DNA from: Deinococcus sp. JMULE3
Lineage (GTDB): Bacteria > Deinococcota > Deinococci > Deinococcales > Deinococcaceae
Length of the DNA: 64,000 nt
Direction: 5' to 3'
Assembly (NCBI RefSeq): GCF_013337115.1
Contig: NZ_SGWE01000004.1
Span: 744,001 to 808,000 of the forward strand
How positions within the stretch are numbered: position 1 is the first letter of the stretch; every line of letters starts with the position of its first letter. A model generated the notes under the pieces. The model was not told where the DNA came from. It made no database searches and saw nothing but the letters and a program-made list of their open reading frames with translations. Positions 52,279-61,578 of this stretch are shown in pieces. Made by a program: the position numbers and the translations under genes.

Positions 52279-53688
52279 TCAGTCGCCGCTGACGGGTTGC
52301 GCGGCCTGCACCATGCCGTCTGGCGCGGTGTCGGTCGCGGCGCCGATGCCGTGGGCGGCCCATTTGTCTTCGCGGCTGTTGAGGCGGTGCTGGGTGGCGC
52401 CGGGGCGGTGGCGGGATTCGGCGAATTCCTTGGGTTCAATGCTGATGCGTTCGCCTTCCATGAGGCCGAAGATGCCGCTCTGGCCGGGTTCCTTGCGTTG
52501 CCAGTCGGTGGGGACGAGCATGTCGGGGCCGGTGTAGTCGGTGGGTTCGCTGTACGCGGCGATGTAGCCTTCGAAGTTGCGCAGGATGAGCTTCTCGGGG
52601 CTGTGCGACAGGACGTAGTTGGGGGCGACGGGGATCTTGCCGCCGCCGCCGGGGGCGTCCACGACGTACGTGGGAACGCTGTAGCCGCTGGTGTGGCCGC
52701 GCAGGCTTTCCATGATTTCCAGGCCCTTGCTGACGGTGGTGCGCAGGTGCCCGGCACCGTGCACGAGGTCGCACTGGTAGATGTAGTAGGGGCGCACGCG
52801 GATCTTGACGAGTTCGCGCACGAGTTTCTGCATGATGACGGGGTGGTCGTTCACGCCGCGCAGCAGCACGCTCTGGTTGCCCAGGGGGACGCCGGCGCGG
52901 GTGAGGCGGTCGCAGGCGTCGGCGACTTCCGGGGTGATTTCCTTGGGGTGGTTGACGTGGATGTTCATCCACACCGGGTGGTTTTCACTGAGGACGTCGC
53001 AGAGTTCCTGCGTGACGCGCATGGGCATGAACACGGGGACGCGGGTGCCGATGCGGATGATCTCGATGTGCTCGATCTTGCGCAGTTCGGCCAGCAGGCG
53101 GCCCAGGACTTTCGGCGCGAGGGTGAGGGGGTCACCGCCGGACAGCAGGACGTCGCGGACCTGGGGGGTGTTGCGCAGGTAGTTCAGCTGCTGCTCGTAC
53201 TCGGCGGGGTTGAAGGTCTCGGTGGGGTCGCCGACGATGCGGCTACGGGTGCAGTAGCGGCAGTAGCTGGCGCACTGCGTGGTGACGAGCATCAGCACGC
53301 GGTCCGGGTAGCGGTGCACCAGGCCGGGGACGGGGCTGTGCTTGTCCTCCGCCAGGGAGTCTTCCATCATGCTCGTGAACGGCTGAAGTTCTTCCTCGGT
53401 GGGGATCACCTGTCGCCTGACGGGGCAGGTGGGATCGTCGCGGTCCATGAGGCTGGCGAAGTACGGGGTGATGTCCAGGCGGAAGATGCCCTCGGCGCTG
53501 GCGCCCTTGCGTTCGCTGTCGGTCAGGGTGAGGACTTCCTCGAGTTCGGCGACGCTGTTGATGCGGTTTTTCAGCTGCCATTTCCAGTCGTACCACTGCT
53601 CGTCGGGCACGTCGGCCCACTTGTCGGCGCGGTGGTTGCGGGGCAGCATCATCTGGCTGCGAAGGGTGGCCTGCGGGTGAATCGGCAT
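52279..53688 (-). CDS. kamA: L-lysine 2,3-aminomutase (radical SAM/PLP)
   Basis: Converts L-lysine to L-beta-lysine with SAM, PLP and a [4Fe-4S] cluster. A 469-residue protein from ATG 53688. Cluster motif is C139-x3-C143-x2-C146 ('TTQCASYCRYCTRSR'). 'LLSGGDPL' is the SAM-contact GGD motif. PLP Lys is 351 in 'APGGGGKIPVAPNY'. Three C-terminal residues positions show no extra Cys cluster. It starts with GGAGG at good spacing. It is divergent from an Lrp-family regulator and upstream of an aminotransferase gene, forming a lysine-metabolism cluster. No beta-lysine acetyltransferase gene is adjacent. Confidence 0.92.
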   Translation of the reverse strand: MPIHPQATLRSQMMLPRNHRADKWADVPDEQWYDWKWQLKNRINSVAELEEVLTLTDSERKGASAEGIFRLDITPYFASLMDRDDPTCPVRRQVIPTEEELQPFTSMMEDSLAEDKHSPVPGLVHRYPDRVLMLVTTQCASYCRYCTRSRIVGDPTETFNPAEYEQQLNYLRNTPQVRDVLLSGGDPLTLAPKVLGRLLAELRKIEHIEIIRIGTRVPVFMPMRVTQELCDVLSENHPVWMNIHVNHPKEITPEVADACDRLTRAGVPLGNQSVLLRGVNDHPVIMQKLVRELVKIRVRPYYIYQCDLVHGAGHLRTTVSKGLEIMESLRGHTSGYSVPTYVVDAPGGGGKIPVAPNYVLSHSPEKLILRNFEGYIAAYSEPTDYTGPDMLVPTDWQRKEPGQSGIFGLMEGERISIEPKEFAESRHRPGATQHRLNSREDKWAAHGIGAATDTAPDGMVQAAQPVSGD

Positions 53689-53850
53689 GGGAAAACCTCC
53701 GGTGGTGCGGCGTGAACGGGTGAAACTCGAATTGAGTGCGCCCTTATTGTCCGCGCTGGGCGGGCCGGATTGGAATGCGCGTCGCCTGTCAGGTGCGCGG
53801 GGGTCGCCGCACACCAGCCTCGCAAACGCCACCCACCACCTTCCAAATGC

Positions 53851-53856
53851 TAAGGT
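53851..53856 (+). promoter_or_regulatory. -10 hexamer TAAGGT for the Lrp-family gene
   Basis: TAAGGT ends 8 nt before ATG 53865. Confidence 0.6.
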
Positions 53857-53864
53857 GGGGGGGT

Positions 53865-54326
<462 letters not shown>

Positions 54327-54352
54327 ACGCGCCGGGCAGTCCGGGCGGCAGG

Positions 54353-54358
54353 TAAGCT
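54353..54358 (+). promoter_or_regulatory. -10 hexamer TAAGCT for the DinB-like gene
   Basis: TAAGCT ends 6 nt before ATG 54365. Confidence 0.6.
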
Positions 54359-54364
54359 GCCGTC

Positions 54365-54811
54365 ATGGTGTCTGAACTGCGGGAGCTGTTCGTGCGGGAC
54401 CTCCAGAAGCTCATCGCAGAACTGGAGGCGTACCCGGACGACGCCTCCGTGTGGCGGGTACGGGGGGACATCGTGAATCCGGCGGGGACGCTGGCGCTGC
54501 ACCTGATCGGGAACCTGTCGCAGTTCATCGGCGCGGACCTCGGTGGCGCGCCGTTCGAGCGGGACCGGGAGGCGGAGTTCGCGCGGCGGGACGTGCCCCG
54601 CGCGGAACTGATCGCGGGGCTGCGGGAGGTGTCGGCGCGGGTGGTCTCGGCCCTGGACGGCCTGGACGCGGCGCGGCTGGACGAGGTGAGTGCGCGGCAG
54701 CTGCCGGGCTTCCCGGAGGGCATGACAGTCCGGTACTTCCTGATTCACCTGTACGGGCACCTGAACTGGCACCTGGGGCAGGTGGATTACCACCGCCGGA
54801 TGCTGGACTGA
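54365..54811 (+). CDS. DinB/DUF1572-like protein
   Basis: A 148-residue four-helix-bundle protein. 'LFVRDLQKLIAELEAYPDD' opens the first helix. 'LALHLIGNLSQFIGADLGG' carries a likely metal His, and 'FLIHLYGHLNWHLGQVDYH' the others (HL-GHLNWHLGQ). The three conserved His match the metal triad of the DinB superfamily, whose members include thiol-dependent transferases and which is expanded in Deinococcus. The reaction is unknown. TAAGCT lies 6 nt before the ATG. Confidence 0.8.
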   Translation: MVSELRELFVRDLQKLIAELEAYPDDASVWRVRGDIVNPAGTLALHLIGNLSQFIGADLGGAPFERDREAEFARRDVPRAELIAGLREVSARVVSALDGLDAARLDEVSARQLPGFPEGMTVRYFLIHLYGHLNWHLGQVDYHRRMLD

Positions 54812-54829
54812 ACGCAGGTTCTTCCCAGG

Positions 54830-56206
54830 TCACTTCACCTTGACGTAGGCGCTGTAGCTGCCGACGGACTGCATCCAGAGGATGCGCTGTCCGCCGCGTC
54901 CTGCCTCGAAGTACGCGTTGTACACGCTGGGCTTGCCTTCGATGTCGCTGAAGCTGATCTGCCAGTTGCCCTTCATGGCGTGTTTGCCGCTGGATTTGGC
55001 GCCGCTGAAGGTCTGCGCGCCGACGACGCCGCTGGCCATGGCGAGGCTCCAGCGGTACGTGCCGTTCCCGACGAACTCGAACGTCTCGTTGCTGGAGAAT
55101 CCGGTGGCGCCGGCGCTGAGGCCGGTGAAGGCGTTCACCCACTGCGTGTACCCGCTGGCGTTGCTGCTCCAGGTGCCGGTGAGGTCGCTGGCGGCGACGG
55201 CGAAGCGGTTCAGGCCGCGCAGGTTCCGCAGGGGCCGCAGGAGGGTGTCGTCCACGCCGTAGAACTGCGCGGGGTCCAGGCGGTATGCCTTCAGGAAGGT
55301 GTCGCGGTCGGGGGTGACGATCTCGATCCAGCCGCTCTCGGCCTGCCGGAACAGCGCGACGTACACCCGCGCCCCGGTCTCCAGGCTGGTGGCGGTCCCG
55401 CTGGCGAGGTAGGGCCGTTCGAAGTTCAGGGTGTCGAAGGCCTGCCGGTAGTCCTGCAGGTCGCGGTAGCGGGGCGCGACGAGGGTGTTCCAGGCGTCCC
55501 GCAGTGCGGCGTCGGAGTCCGGGTTGTAGGTGGGGCCGCTGGGGTAGTGCAGGCGGATGGTGGTGGTGCCGCGCCGGGCGAGCACCCAGTCCTTCTGCAC
55601 GACGGACACCCACCCGTCGTCGAAGGTGGTGGTGTCGAACTTGAAGGTGCTCTTCAGCGGCGCGGTGTTCAGCCCGCCCGCTGCGGGGGCCGGGGCGGGT
55701 TTCGGTGGGGTGGGCGTGGTCTGGGCGGTGGGGGTTTTCAGGCGCAGGGTGGTCAGGAATGCGTCGAACTGCTCCAGGCATTTTTCGTCGTTGCCGAGCA
55801 TCAGGACGCTCGCCGCCTGCCCGGCCGCGCTGAAGGTCGCCAGGACCGCCAGACTGGTCCCACCCTCGTAAGCGAACGAGGCGCCGCCCAGGTGGGTCTG
55901 CCAGCCGCCGACCGGGTCGCCGCTCTCCTCCTCGGGCGCGTCGTCGGGCGCGTAGGGTTTCACGACCAGGGTGTTCCACTCGCTGCGGAAGTCCTGTTTC
56001 ACGTTCCCGCTGCCTTTCGTCGCGGCGTACAGGTCGAACAGGCAGTACTGGCCGCCCGCGTTGCGGCTGACGCGCGTGACGCCCTTCGCGGTCGTCTGCG
56101 TCCAGCCGCTCGGGGGCGTGAAGGTGTACACGTCGAACGTCGCGGCGTGCGCGGCACTCAGGGTGCTCAGGGCCAGCAGGGGCAGGTGGGCGGGGCGGCT
56201 GCGCAT
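54830..56206 (-). CDS. Secreted two-domain protein, function unknown
   Basis: A 458-residue protein with a signal peptide (MRSRPAHLPLLALSTLSAAH). An N-terminal domain (about 22-155) starts 'TFDVYTFTPPSGWTQTTAKG' and has the PsbP/DUF1795-like pattern 'PSGW'. A Pro/Ala linker (about 158-180) follows. The C-terminal domain (about 185-458) begins 'KSTFKFDTTTFDDGWVSVVQ' and ends with a lipocalin-like beta region 'GTWSSNASGYTQWVNAFTG'. The two halves share the 'W...VxKDW' theme, so the gene may have arisen by fusion. It is exported; role unknown. GGAGG precedes the ATG. Confidence 0.72.
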   Translation of the reverse strand: MRSRPAHLPLLALSTLSAAHAATFDVYTFTPPSGWTQTTAKGVTRVSRNAGGQYCLFDLYAATKGSGNVKQDFRSEWNTLVVKPYAPDDAPEEESGDPVGGWQTHLGGASFAYEGGTSLAVLATFSAAGQAASVLMLGNDEKCLEQFDAFLTTLRLKTPTAQTTPTPPKPAPAPAAGGLNTAPLKSTFKFDTTTFDDGWVSVVQKDWVLARRGTTTIRLHYPSGPTYNPDSDAALRDAWNTLVAPRYRDLQDYRQAFDTLNFERPYLASGTATSLETGARVYVALFRQAESGWIEIVTPDRDTFLKAYRLDPAQFYGVDDTLLRPLRNLRGLNRFAVAASDLTGTWSSNASGYTQWVNAFTGLSAGATGFSSNETFEFVGNGTYRWSLAMASGVVGAQTFSGAKSSGKHAMKGNWQISFSDIEGKPSVYNAYFEAGRGGQRILWMQSVGSYSAYVKVK

Positions 56207-56292
56207 GCGGTGAACCTCCAGGGGTGGGGTGCGGACCGGGGGGACGTCCAGTATGAACCGCGCGCCCGGCACCGCGCACGCCCCGCGTCGGG

Positions 56293-56298
56293 TAGACT
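56293..56298 (+). promoter_or_regulatory. -10 hexamer TAGACT for the ABM-domain gene
   Basis: TAGACT ends 9 nt before ATG 56308; no ribosome site. Confidence 0.5.
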
Positions 56299-56307
56299 GC
56301 GGGGCTG

Positions 56308-56895
56308 ATGTCCGACGCTGCCATCCCCTCCCCCACCACTGTTCCGCCCCAGGCCACGGGCATCACCCTGGTCGTCACCGAACGCGTCCGCCTGTCGAAA
56401 CTGGAGGCGTACGAGGCGTGGGCGCGGCGCCTGCACGCCCTCCAGGCGACCCAGCCGGGCTTCCTGGGCCTGCACGTCCTGCGGGACACGAACGGCCCGG
56501 TCGCGGAGTACGTGACGCTGGTGCGGTTCGCGTCCCCGCAGGCCCTCGCCGCGTGGCGCGCCACGCCCGCGTACCGTTCGGCGCTGGCGGAACTGGACGA
56601 GTTCACCGCCGACGAGGTCGAGTACCGCGAGGCGCAGGGCCTGGAGGCGTGGTTCGACCGCCCGGCGCGCCTGCCCGCCCCGCCGCTGTGGAAGAACGTG
56701 ATCGTGGGGATCGTGGGCGTGTACCCGCTGATCATGCTGTTCGCGTGGCTGCTGCGGCCCGTCACCGGGGAGTGGCCCGCGTGGGCGTCCACGCTGGCGA
56801 CCGCGTCGGTGTCCACGCTGTTCCTGAACTGGCCGGTGCTGCCGTGGCTGTCGCGCCTGCTGCGCCCCTGGCTGTACCCCACCCGGCGCGCCTGA
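56308..56895 (+). CDS. Antibiotic biosynthesis monooxygenase (ABM) domain membrane protein
   Basis: A 195-residue protein with an N-terminal ABM domain (about 20-110): 'VVTERVRLSKLEAYEAWARRLHALQATQPGFLGLHVLRD' in outline and 'SPQALAAWRATPAYRSALAEL'. Two membrane segments follow (about 130-150 'IVGIVGVYPLIMLFAWLL' and 160-180). This ABM-plus-two-TM form is widespread in bacteria and is not linked to antibiotic synthesis by evidence; function unknown. It ends at a strong terminator shared with the convergent nfeD gene. Confidence 0.82.
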   Translation: MSDAAIPSPTTVPPQATGITLVVTERVRLSKLEAYEAWARRLHALQATQPGFLGLHVLRDTNGPVAEYVTLVRFASPQALAAWRATPAYRSALAELDEFTADEVEYREAQGLEAWFDRPARLPAPPLWKNVIVGIVGVYPLIMLFAWLLRPVTGEWPAWASTLATASVSTLFLNWPVLPWLSRLLRPWLYPTRRA

Positions 56896-56905
56896 CCCCT
56901 GACGG

Positions 56906-56940
56906 AGAGGCGGCCCCGGAAGCACACCGGGGCCGCCTCT
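56906..56940. terminator. Bidirectional terminator, 14-bp stem
   Basis: AGAGGCGGCCCCGG (56906-56919) is perfectly complementary to 56927-56940 with a 7-nt loop and TCCT after it. It lies between convergent genes. Confidence 0.87.
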
Positions 56941-56953
56941 TCCTACGTCTGGT

Positions 56954-57424
56954 TTACGTCCAGGTGCCGTTGACCTCGCGGACGTGCAGGGTGGGGCCGT
57001 CCGCGGCGACGATCACGACCCGCGCGCCCTGCGGGGTGTCCGGGCCGGTGGCGCGCCACTCGCTGTCCCCCACCCGCACGCGGCCGATGCCGTTCACGAT
57101 GGGCGTGACGACCGTGACGGTCTGCCCCACCAGCCGGTGCGCGCCCCGGTTCACGCGGCCCGCCTCGGGCGAGTCCGGCAGGAGGCGCGTCACGTAGCGG
57201 CGGCCCAGCGTGACCGCCGCGACGCTCAGCGCGGCGAACAGCAGCAGCTGCACGGCGACCGGCAGGATGGGCAGGACGAACACCAGCAGGCCCAGCGCGA
57301 ACGCGGCGAGGGCCAGCCACACGAAGAAGATGCCGGGCGCGGCGACTTCCAGGATCAGCAGCAGCGCGCCCAGCACCCACCAGTGCCAGGACTGCACGCG
57401 TTCCAGGGTGGGCAGCCAGTCCAT
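56954..57424 (-). CDS. NfeD-family membrane protein (short form)
   Basis: A 156-residue protein with three hydrophobic segments (about 14-32, 33-55, 56-75; 'WWVLGALLLILEVAAPGIFFVWLALAAF' start in outline) and a C-terminal OB-fold domain (about 95-156, 'VGQTVTVVTPIVNGIGRVRV'). This short NfeD (without the ClpP-like protease) normally works with a stomatin/SPFH partner, encoded 4 bp upstream here. Together they may organise membrane microdomains or protein quality control. Start: MDWLPTLERV at 57424. Confidence 0.88.
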   Translation of the reverse strand: MDWLPTLERVQSWHWWVLGALLLILEVAAPGIFFVWLALAAFALGLLVFVLPILPVAVQLLLFAALSVAAVTLGRRYVTRLLPDSPEAGRVNRGAHRLVGQTVTVVTPIVNGIGRVRVGDSEWRATGPDTPQGARVVIVAADGPTLHVREVNGTWT

Positions 57425-57428
57425 CCGC

Positions 57429-58346
57429 TTATCCCTTGCGCCCGAAGGCGTCCCGGGCGATCTCCGCGACGCCCTGCAGGCTGCCCAGGATGCTCGTCGC
57501 TTCCAGCGGCAGGATCAGGGTCTTCTGGTTGGGCGCGCTGGCGATGTCCTTCAGGGCGTCCACGTAGCGCTGCGCGACGAAGTAGTTGATGGCCTGCACG
57601 TTCCCCGCAGCAATCGCGTCACTGACCAGCCGGGTCGCCTCGGCTTCCGCCTGCGCGGCGCGTTCGCGGGCCTCGGCCTCCAGGAACGCGGCCTGACGGC
57701 GCCCCTCGGCGGAGAGGATCTCGGCCTGCTTCTCGCCCTCGGCCTTCAGGATCGCGGCCTGCCGGAAGCCCTCGGCGTCGAGGATGTTGGCGCGTTTCTC
57801 GCGTTCGGCCTTCATCTGGCGGGCCATGCTGGCGACCAGATCGGCCGGCGGCTTGATGTCCTTCACCTCGATTCGCGTTGCTTTGACGCCCCACGGCTCG
57901 GTGGCCTCGTCCACGACGGTCAATAGGCGGGCGTTGATCTGGTCACGGTTCGAGAGCAGTTCGTCGAGGTCCATGCTGCCCATCACGGTGCGGATGTTCG
58001 TCATGGTCAGGTTCAGGATCGCCTGGTTCAGGTTGCTGACCTCGTAGCTGGCCTTGGCGGCGTCGAGCACCTGGTAGAACACCACGCCGTCCACGGTGAC
58101 CAGCGCGTTGTCCTTGGTGATGACCTCCTGGCTGGGCACGTCGAGCACCTGTTCCATCATGTTCACGCGGCGCCCGATGCGGTCGATGTACGGAATGATG
58201 ATGTTCAGCCCCGGTTTCAGCGTCCGCTGGAACTTCCCGAAGCGTTCCTGCGTCCACTCGCTGCCCTGCGGCACGCTCTTGACTCCGGCGAACAGCGTGA
58301 CCAGCACCAGCATGAGCAGCACGATCACGAAAATGGTGAATCCCAT
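57429..58346 (-). CDS. SPFH/band 7 (stomatin/QmcA-like) protein
   Basis: A 305-residue protein with one N-terminal membrane anchor ('[19 protein letters not shown]', about 3-21). A band 7 domain (about 22-190: '[20 protein letters not shown]', '[20 protein letters not shown]') follows, then a long Ala/Glu-rich coiled coil ('[20 protein letters not shown]'). The family forms large ring oligomers at the membrane. It sits between the histidine phosphatase gene (14 bp upstream) and nfeD. GGGAGG precedes ATG 58346; the open frame is longer but not conserved. Confidence 0.92.
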   Translation of the reverse strand: MGFTIFVIVLLMLVLVTLFAGVKSVPQGSEWTQERFGKFQRTLKPGLNIIIPYIDRIGRRVNMMEQVLDVPSQEVITKDNALVTVDGVVFYQVLDAAKASYEVSNLNQAILNLTMTNIRTVMGSMDLDELLSNRDQINARLLTVVDEATEPWGVKATRIEVKDIKPPADLVASMARQMKAEREKRANILDAEGFRQAAILKAEGEKQAEILSAEGRRQAAFLEAEARERAAQAEAEATRLVSDAIAAGNVQAINYFVAQRYVDALKDIASAPNQKTLILPLEATSILGSLQGVAEIARDAFGRKG

Positions 58347-58360
58347 GAAATTGCCTCCCT

Positions 58361-58924
58361 TTACGGGGCAGTACGCGCCCCCGCCGCGCCGGGTTCCCAC
58401 GGGACGCTCAGCACACCCAGCAGGGGCAGGTCCCGCCACAGCGGGTACGGGTCCACGCCACGCAGCGCCGCGACGAGCAGGCTGATGACCGTCCCGTGCG
58501 CCACGACCGCCACGGTCGGCTGCGGGTTGGCGGCCATGACGGCGTTCACGGCGTTCGAGAAGCGGGTGCGGGCGTCACGCGCGGTCTCCTCGCCGACCAC
58601 CAGCAGGTCCGGCTGCGCGAAGAACTGCCGGTACTCGGCCTGGAAATCCGCCGGGTCCGCGTGGAAGCGGGCCGTGTAGCGCAGCTGCTCGTGCAGGCCG
58701 TGCATGGGCCGCAGCGGCACCCCCAGGTGATCGTCCAGCGCCTGTGCGGTCGCGTGCGCCTTGGGTTCCAGCGAGCACACGATCACGTCCGGACGCGGGT
58801 TCAGGCGGGCCGCCAGCGCAGGCAGCTCGGTCAGGGCGTCCGGGGCGAGCGGCCACTCGTGCGCCGGGACGCCCGCCACGAACTGCGGTGTGCCGTGCTT
58901 GATCAGGTGCAGGGTGCGGAGCAT
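58361..58924 (-). CDS. Histidine phosphatase superfamily protein
   Basis: A 187-residue phosphoglycerate-mutase-fold protein. The usual 'RHGxT' reads 'LIKHGTPQF' (Lys-His-Gly) at about 7-15. The second catalytic His lies in '[16 protein letters not shown]' (about 143-158). The Arg-to-Lys change in the RHG motif is unusual and could alter phosphate binding, though the His nucleophile is kept. Substrate unknown. It is the first gene of a three-gene operon with the SPFH and NfeD genes. Confidence 0.85.
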   Translation of the reverse strand: MLRTLHLIKHGTPQFVAGVPAHEWPLAPDALTELPALAARLNPRPDVIVCSLEPKAHATAQALDDHLGVPLRPMHGLHEQLRYTARFHADPADFQAEYRQFFAQPDLLVVGEETARDARTRFSNAVNAVMAANPQPTVAVVAHGTVISLLVAALRGVDPYPLWRDLPLLGVLSVPWEPGAAGARTAP

Positions 58925-59193
58925 GGATGCAGGAGAGCATGGGCACTGGTGATGGCGAGAGCCGGCCGCCTAATTCCGACAACACCAGTTTGGTATGAAA
59001 GCCTAAATCGGCCTCCGCGTGCGGGTAGGTCAGCTCCGTTTCATGACGTTTCTCTCGTGATTTGATCATTCGCTGCATCTGAGTAATCGTTGTAAATCAT
59101 GTCTAGTCAATTATCGGTCAGCTGGCCCCTCACCACGTTCAATGACGGAGGTCCGCACAATCCAGCCTCACGGCGACCAAAGGAGAGAACCTC

Positions 59194-60030
59194 ATGCGTC
59201 TAACCCGGCTTTCCTCTGCTCCGATCTCCTCTGCCTCGAAGCTCCTGACCCTGCCCGCCCTGCTGGCGCTGCTGAGTGCCTGCAACCTCAGCGCTGCGCC
59301 CGGCAGCAGCGATCCGGTCGCCACCACCCCCACCCTGGACGCCCAGGGCCTGAACACCTTCCCCACACCCACCAGCACGACGAAGATCAGCGCCACCATC
59401 ACCATCCCCAAGGGCACCAGCCGCAACTACGGCAACGCGCGCTACATCTCCAGCACCGACAGCCAGAACGAGAATCAGGCCCCGCTGTTCATCCTGGAAG
59501 ACGGCGCCAGCCTGAGCAACGTGATCATCGGCGCGCCCGCCGCAGACGGGGTCCACTGCAAGGGCAGCTGCACCCTGACGAACGTCTGGTGGGAGGACGT
59601 CGGCGAGGACGCCGCCACCTTCAAGAGCACGGCAGCCTCGCAGGTCATGACCGTCACGGGTGGCGGCGCCCGCAAGGCGACCGACAAGATCTTCCAGCAC
59701 AACGGCCCCGGCACCATGATCATCCGGAACTTCAGCGCCGAGACGTACGGCACCTTCTACCGCTCATGCGGGAACTGCAAGACGCAGTACCGCCGCAACG
59801 TCGTCATCAGCGGCGTCACCGCCAAGGACGGCACCGCGAAACTGGTCGGCGTGAACGAGAACTACGGCGACACCGCCAAGATCAGCGGCGTGACCATCAT
59901 CGGGCGGCGCGTGCCCGTCTGCGTGCGCTTCACCGGCGTCACCAGCGGCGAACCGAAGGAGATTCCCGGCAGCGGCGGCCCCAGCGGCACCACCTGTCAG
60001 TTCAGCACGGGCGACATCAGCTACCAGTGA
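59194..60030 (+). CDS. Pectate lyase (PL3 family) lipoprotein
   Basis: A 278-residue exported enzyme. The signal sequence ends in lipobox 'LLSAC' (Cys about 30), so it is probably lipid-anchored. A parallel beta-helix domain follows. PL3 hallmark 'GVHCKGSCTLTNVWWEDVGE' with 'DAATFK' is at about 122-147. Other family sequence is 'IFQHNGPGTMIIRNFSAETYG', 'KLYRSCGNC'-like 'TFYRSCGNCKTQYRR', and four more Cys for disulfides. It cleaves pectate by beta-elimination with Ca2+. AGGAGA precedes the ATG. The 269 bp upstream are clearly richer in A+T than the rest of the window, hinting at transfer. Confidence 0.88.
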   Translation: MRLTRLSSAPISSASKLLTLPALLALLSACNLSAAPGSSDPVATTPTLDAQGLNTFPTPTSTTKISATITIPKGTSRNYGNARYISSTDSQNENQAPLFILEDGASLSNVIIGAPAADGVHCKGSCTLTNVWWEDVGEDAATFKSTAASQVMTVTGGGARKATDKIFQHNGPGTMIIRNFSAETYGTFYRSCGNCKTQYRRNVVISGVTAKDGTAKLVGVNENYGDTAKISGVTIIGRRVPVCVRFTGVTSGEPKEIPGSGGPSGTTCQFSTGDISYQ

Positions 60031-60045
60031 CCGCCTGATACCCGA

Positions 60046-60090
60046 CGACCTCCCCCGGTGTGTGCAATCCACACAGATCGGGGGAGGTCG
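60046..60090. terminator. Hairpin after the pectate lyase gene
   Basis: CGACCTCCCCCG (60046-60057) pairs with CGGGGGAGGTCG (60079-60090); the loop contains a further TGTGTG/CACACA stem. Confidence 0.8.
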
Positions 60091-60111
60091 CCTGCCGGTC
60101 GCCGCTGCCGC

Positions 60112-60117
60112 TAGACT
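60112..60117 (+). promoter_or_regulatory. -10 hexamer TAGACT for the double-ATPase gene
   Basis: TAGACT ends 7 nt before ATG 60125. Confidence 0.6.
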
Positions 60118-60124
60118 CGCGGGA

Positions 60125-61573
60125 ATGAGTGCGCCGCTGGTGGCCCTGAGGGACGTGGACGTGATCGCGGGTGGGGACACGCGCCTGCGCGGCGTGACGC
60201 TGGACGTGCCGCGCGGCGCGGCGCTGCGGCTGTGGGGGTCGAACGGGGGCGGGAAGACGACGCTGCTGCGCCTGCTGGCGGGCGAGGTCGCCCCGGTGCG
60301 CGGCGAGCGGGTGTACGGGCTGGGGGACGGGGTGCAGCGCTCGGCGGTGCGGGCGCGGCGGTCGCTGCGACTGGTCGGCCCGGATGCCGAGGCGTTCTAT
60401 CTGACGCGCGAGTGGGTGCAGACCGTGCAGGACGTGCTCCTGGCGGCACTGTCCGGCGAGCGGTTGAACCTGTGGGAGGCGACACCGGGGGCGCAGGCGC
60501 GCGTGGCGGAGGTCGCAACCCTGACCGGGCTGGGGGCGCTGCTGGGGCGGGACGTGCGGACGCTGAGTCACGGGCAGCGGCGGCGGGTGATGCTGGGCGC
60601 GGCGCTGATGCCCGCGCCGGAGCTGCTGCTGCTGGACGAGTTCACGGACGGCCTGAGCCCGCAGGCCCGCGCGGAGCTGGGCGCGCTGATCGCGCGGGTG
60701 CACGCGTCGGGGGTGGGCGTGGTACTCGCCACGCACCGGCCAGAGGAGGCCCCGGCGCTGCCCTGGCGGACCCTGCGGGTGGAGGGGGGCGTGGTGACCG
60801 AGGCCGCGCCGGTCGGGGACGCGCCCTCCCCTGCCCTGGTGCTGCCGGGAGCGTCGGGTGGCGGGGAGGTGCTGGTGGCCGTGCAGGACGCGGTCGTATA
60901 CCGGGACGGGCACCGGGCGCTGGGGCCGGTCAGCTGGTCGTGGCGCGCGGGGGAGCACTGGCTGGTGACCGGCGAGAACGGCAGTGGCAAGAGCACCCTG
61001 GCCCGCCTGATCGCCGGGGAGCTGCACCCCGCGCTGGGCGGGAGCGTCCGGCGGGCGTTCCTGGGGCGCGACCTGCTGACCGAGCGACGCGCGCAGATCG
61101 GGCTGGTCAGCGCGGAGCTGGGCATCCGGCAGCGGCGGGACTGGACGGGCCGTGAGGTGATCGCCAGCGCCTGGAGTGGCGCGGAGGGCTTCAGCCCCGC
61201 CCTGACCGCAGATCAGGCGCGCGTGGTGGAGGACCTGGCGGCGCACCTCGCCCTGACGGACCTGCTGGACCGCAGTGCCGAGTCGCTGTCGCAGGGGCAG
61301 CTGCGGCGCCTGCTGCTGGCCCGCGCGGTCGCGCACCGCCCGCGCCTGCTGATCCTCGACGAGGGCCTGGACTTCCTGGACGCCCACTCGCGCGCCGCGT
61401 TCCTGGCGCTGCTGCCCGGTCTGGCCCGCGCGGGCACGCACGTCCTGATCGTCGCGCACCGCGACGCGGACGCCCCGGCGGGCCTCACGCACCACCTGCA
61501 CCTGGAGGGCGGGCGGGTCGCGTTCACGCGCTCCCTGCGGTCAGACTCGGCTCACCTTCAGGCTCTACCCTGA
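60125..61573 (+). CDS. Double ABC-ATPase protein (ModF/PhrA-like)
   Basis: A 482-residue soluble protein with two ABC ATPase domains in one chain. Domain 1 has Walker A 'GSNGGGKTTLLR' (about 38-49), signature 'LSHGQRRRVMLGA' and Walker B 'LLLLDEFTDG'. Domain 2 has Walker A 'GENGSGKSTLAR', signature 'LSQGQLRRLLLARAV' and Walker B 'LLILDEGLDFLD'. No membrane domain or permease gene is present. The domain order, spacing and the 'DEGLDFLDAHSR' end resemble ModF/PhrA-type proteins, whose function is not well understood. TAGACT lies 7 nt before the ATG; the next gene follows closely. Confidence 0.87.
   Translation: MSAPLVALRDVDVIAGGDTRLRGVTLDVPRGAALRLWGSNGGGKTTLLRLLAGEVAPVRGERVYGLGDGVQRSAVRARRSLRLVGPDAEAFYLTREWVQTVQDVLLAALSGERLNLWEATPGAQARVAEVATLTGLGALLGRDVRTLSHGQRRRVMLGAALMPAPELLLLDEFTDGLSPQARAELGALIARVHASGVGVVLATHRPEEAPALPWRTLRVEGGVVTEAAPVGDAPSPALVLPGASGGGEVLVAVQDAVVYRDGHRALGPVSWSWRAGEHWLVTGENGSGKSTLARLIAGELHPALGGSVRRAFLGRDLLTERRAQIGLVSAELGIRQRRDWTGREVIASAWSGAEGFSPALTADQARVVEDLAAHLALTDLLDRSAESLSQGQLRRLLLARAVAHRPRLLILDEGLDFLDAHSRAAFLALLPGLARAGTHVLIVAHRDADAPAGLTHHLHLEGGRVAFTRSLRSDSAHLQALP
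61566..61571 (+). promoter_or_regulatory. -10 hexamer TACCCT for the PsbP-like secreted protein gene
   Basis: TACCCT overlaps the end of the double-ATPase gene and ends 7 nt before ATG 61579. Confidence 0.6.
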
Positions 61574-61578
61574 CGCTC

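Noticed and set aside
53689..53864. Possible lysine riboswitch upstream of kamA
   Set aside because: The gap is 176 bp, shared with a divergent gene, and shows none of the lysine-box pairing; the Lrp-family gene next door is a sufficient regulator.
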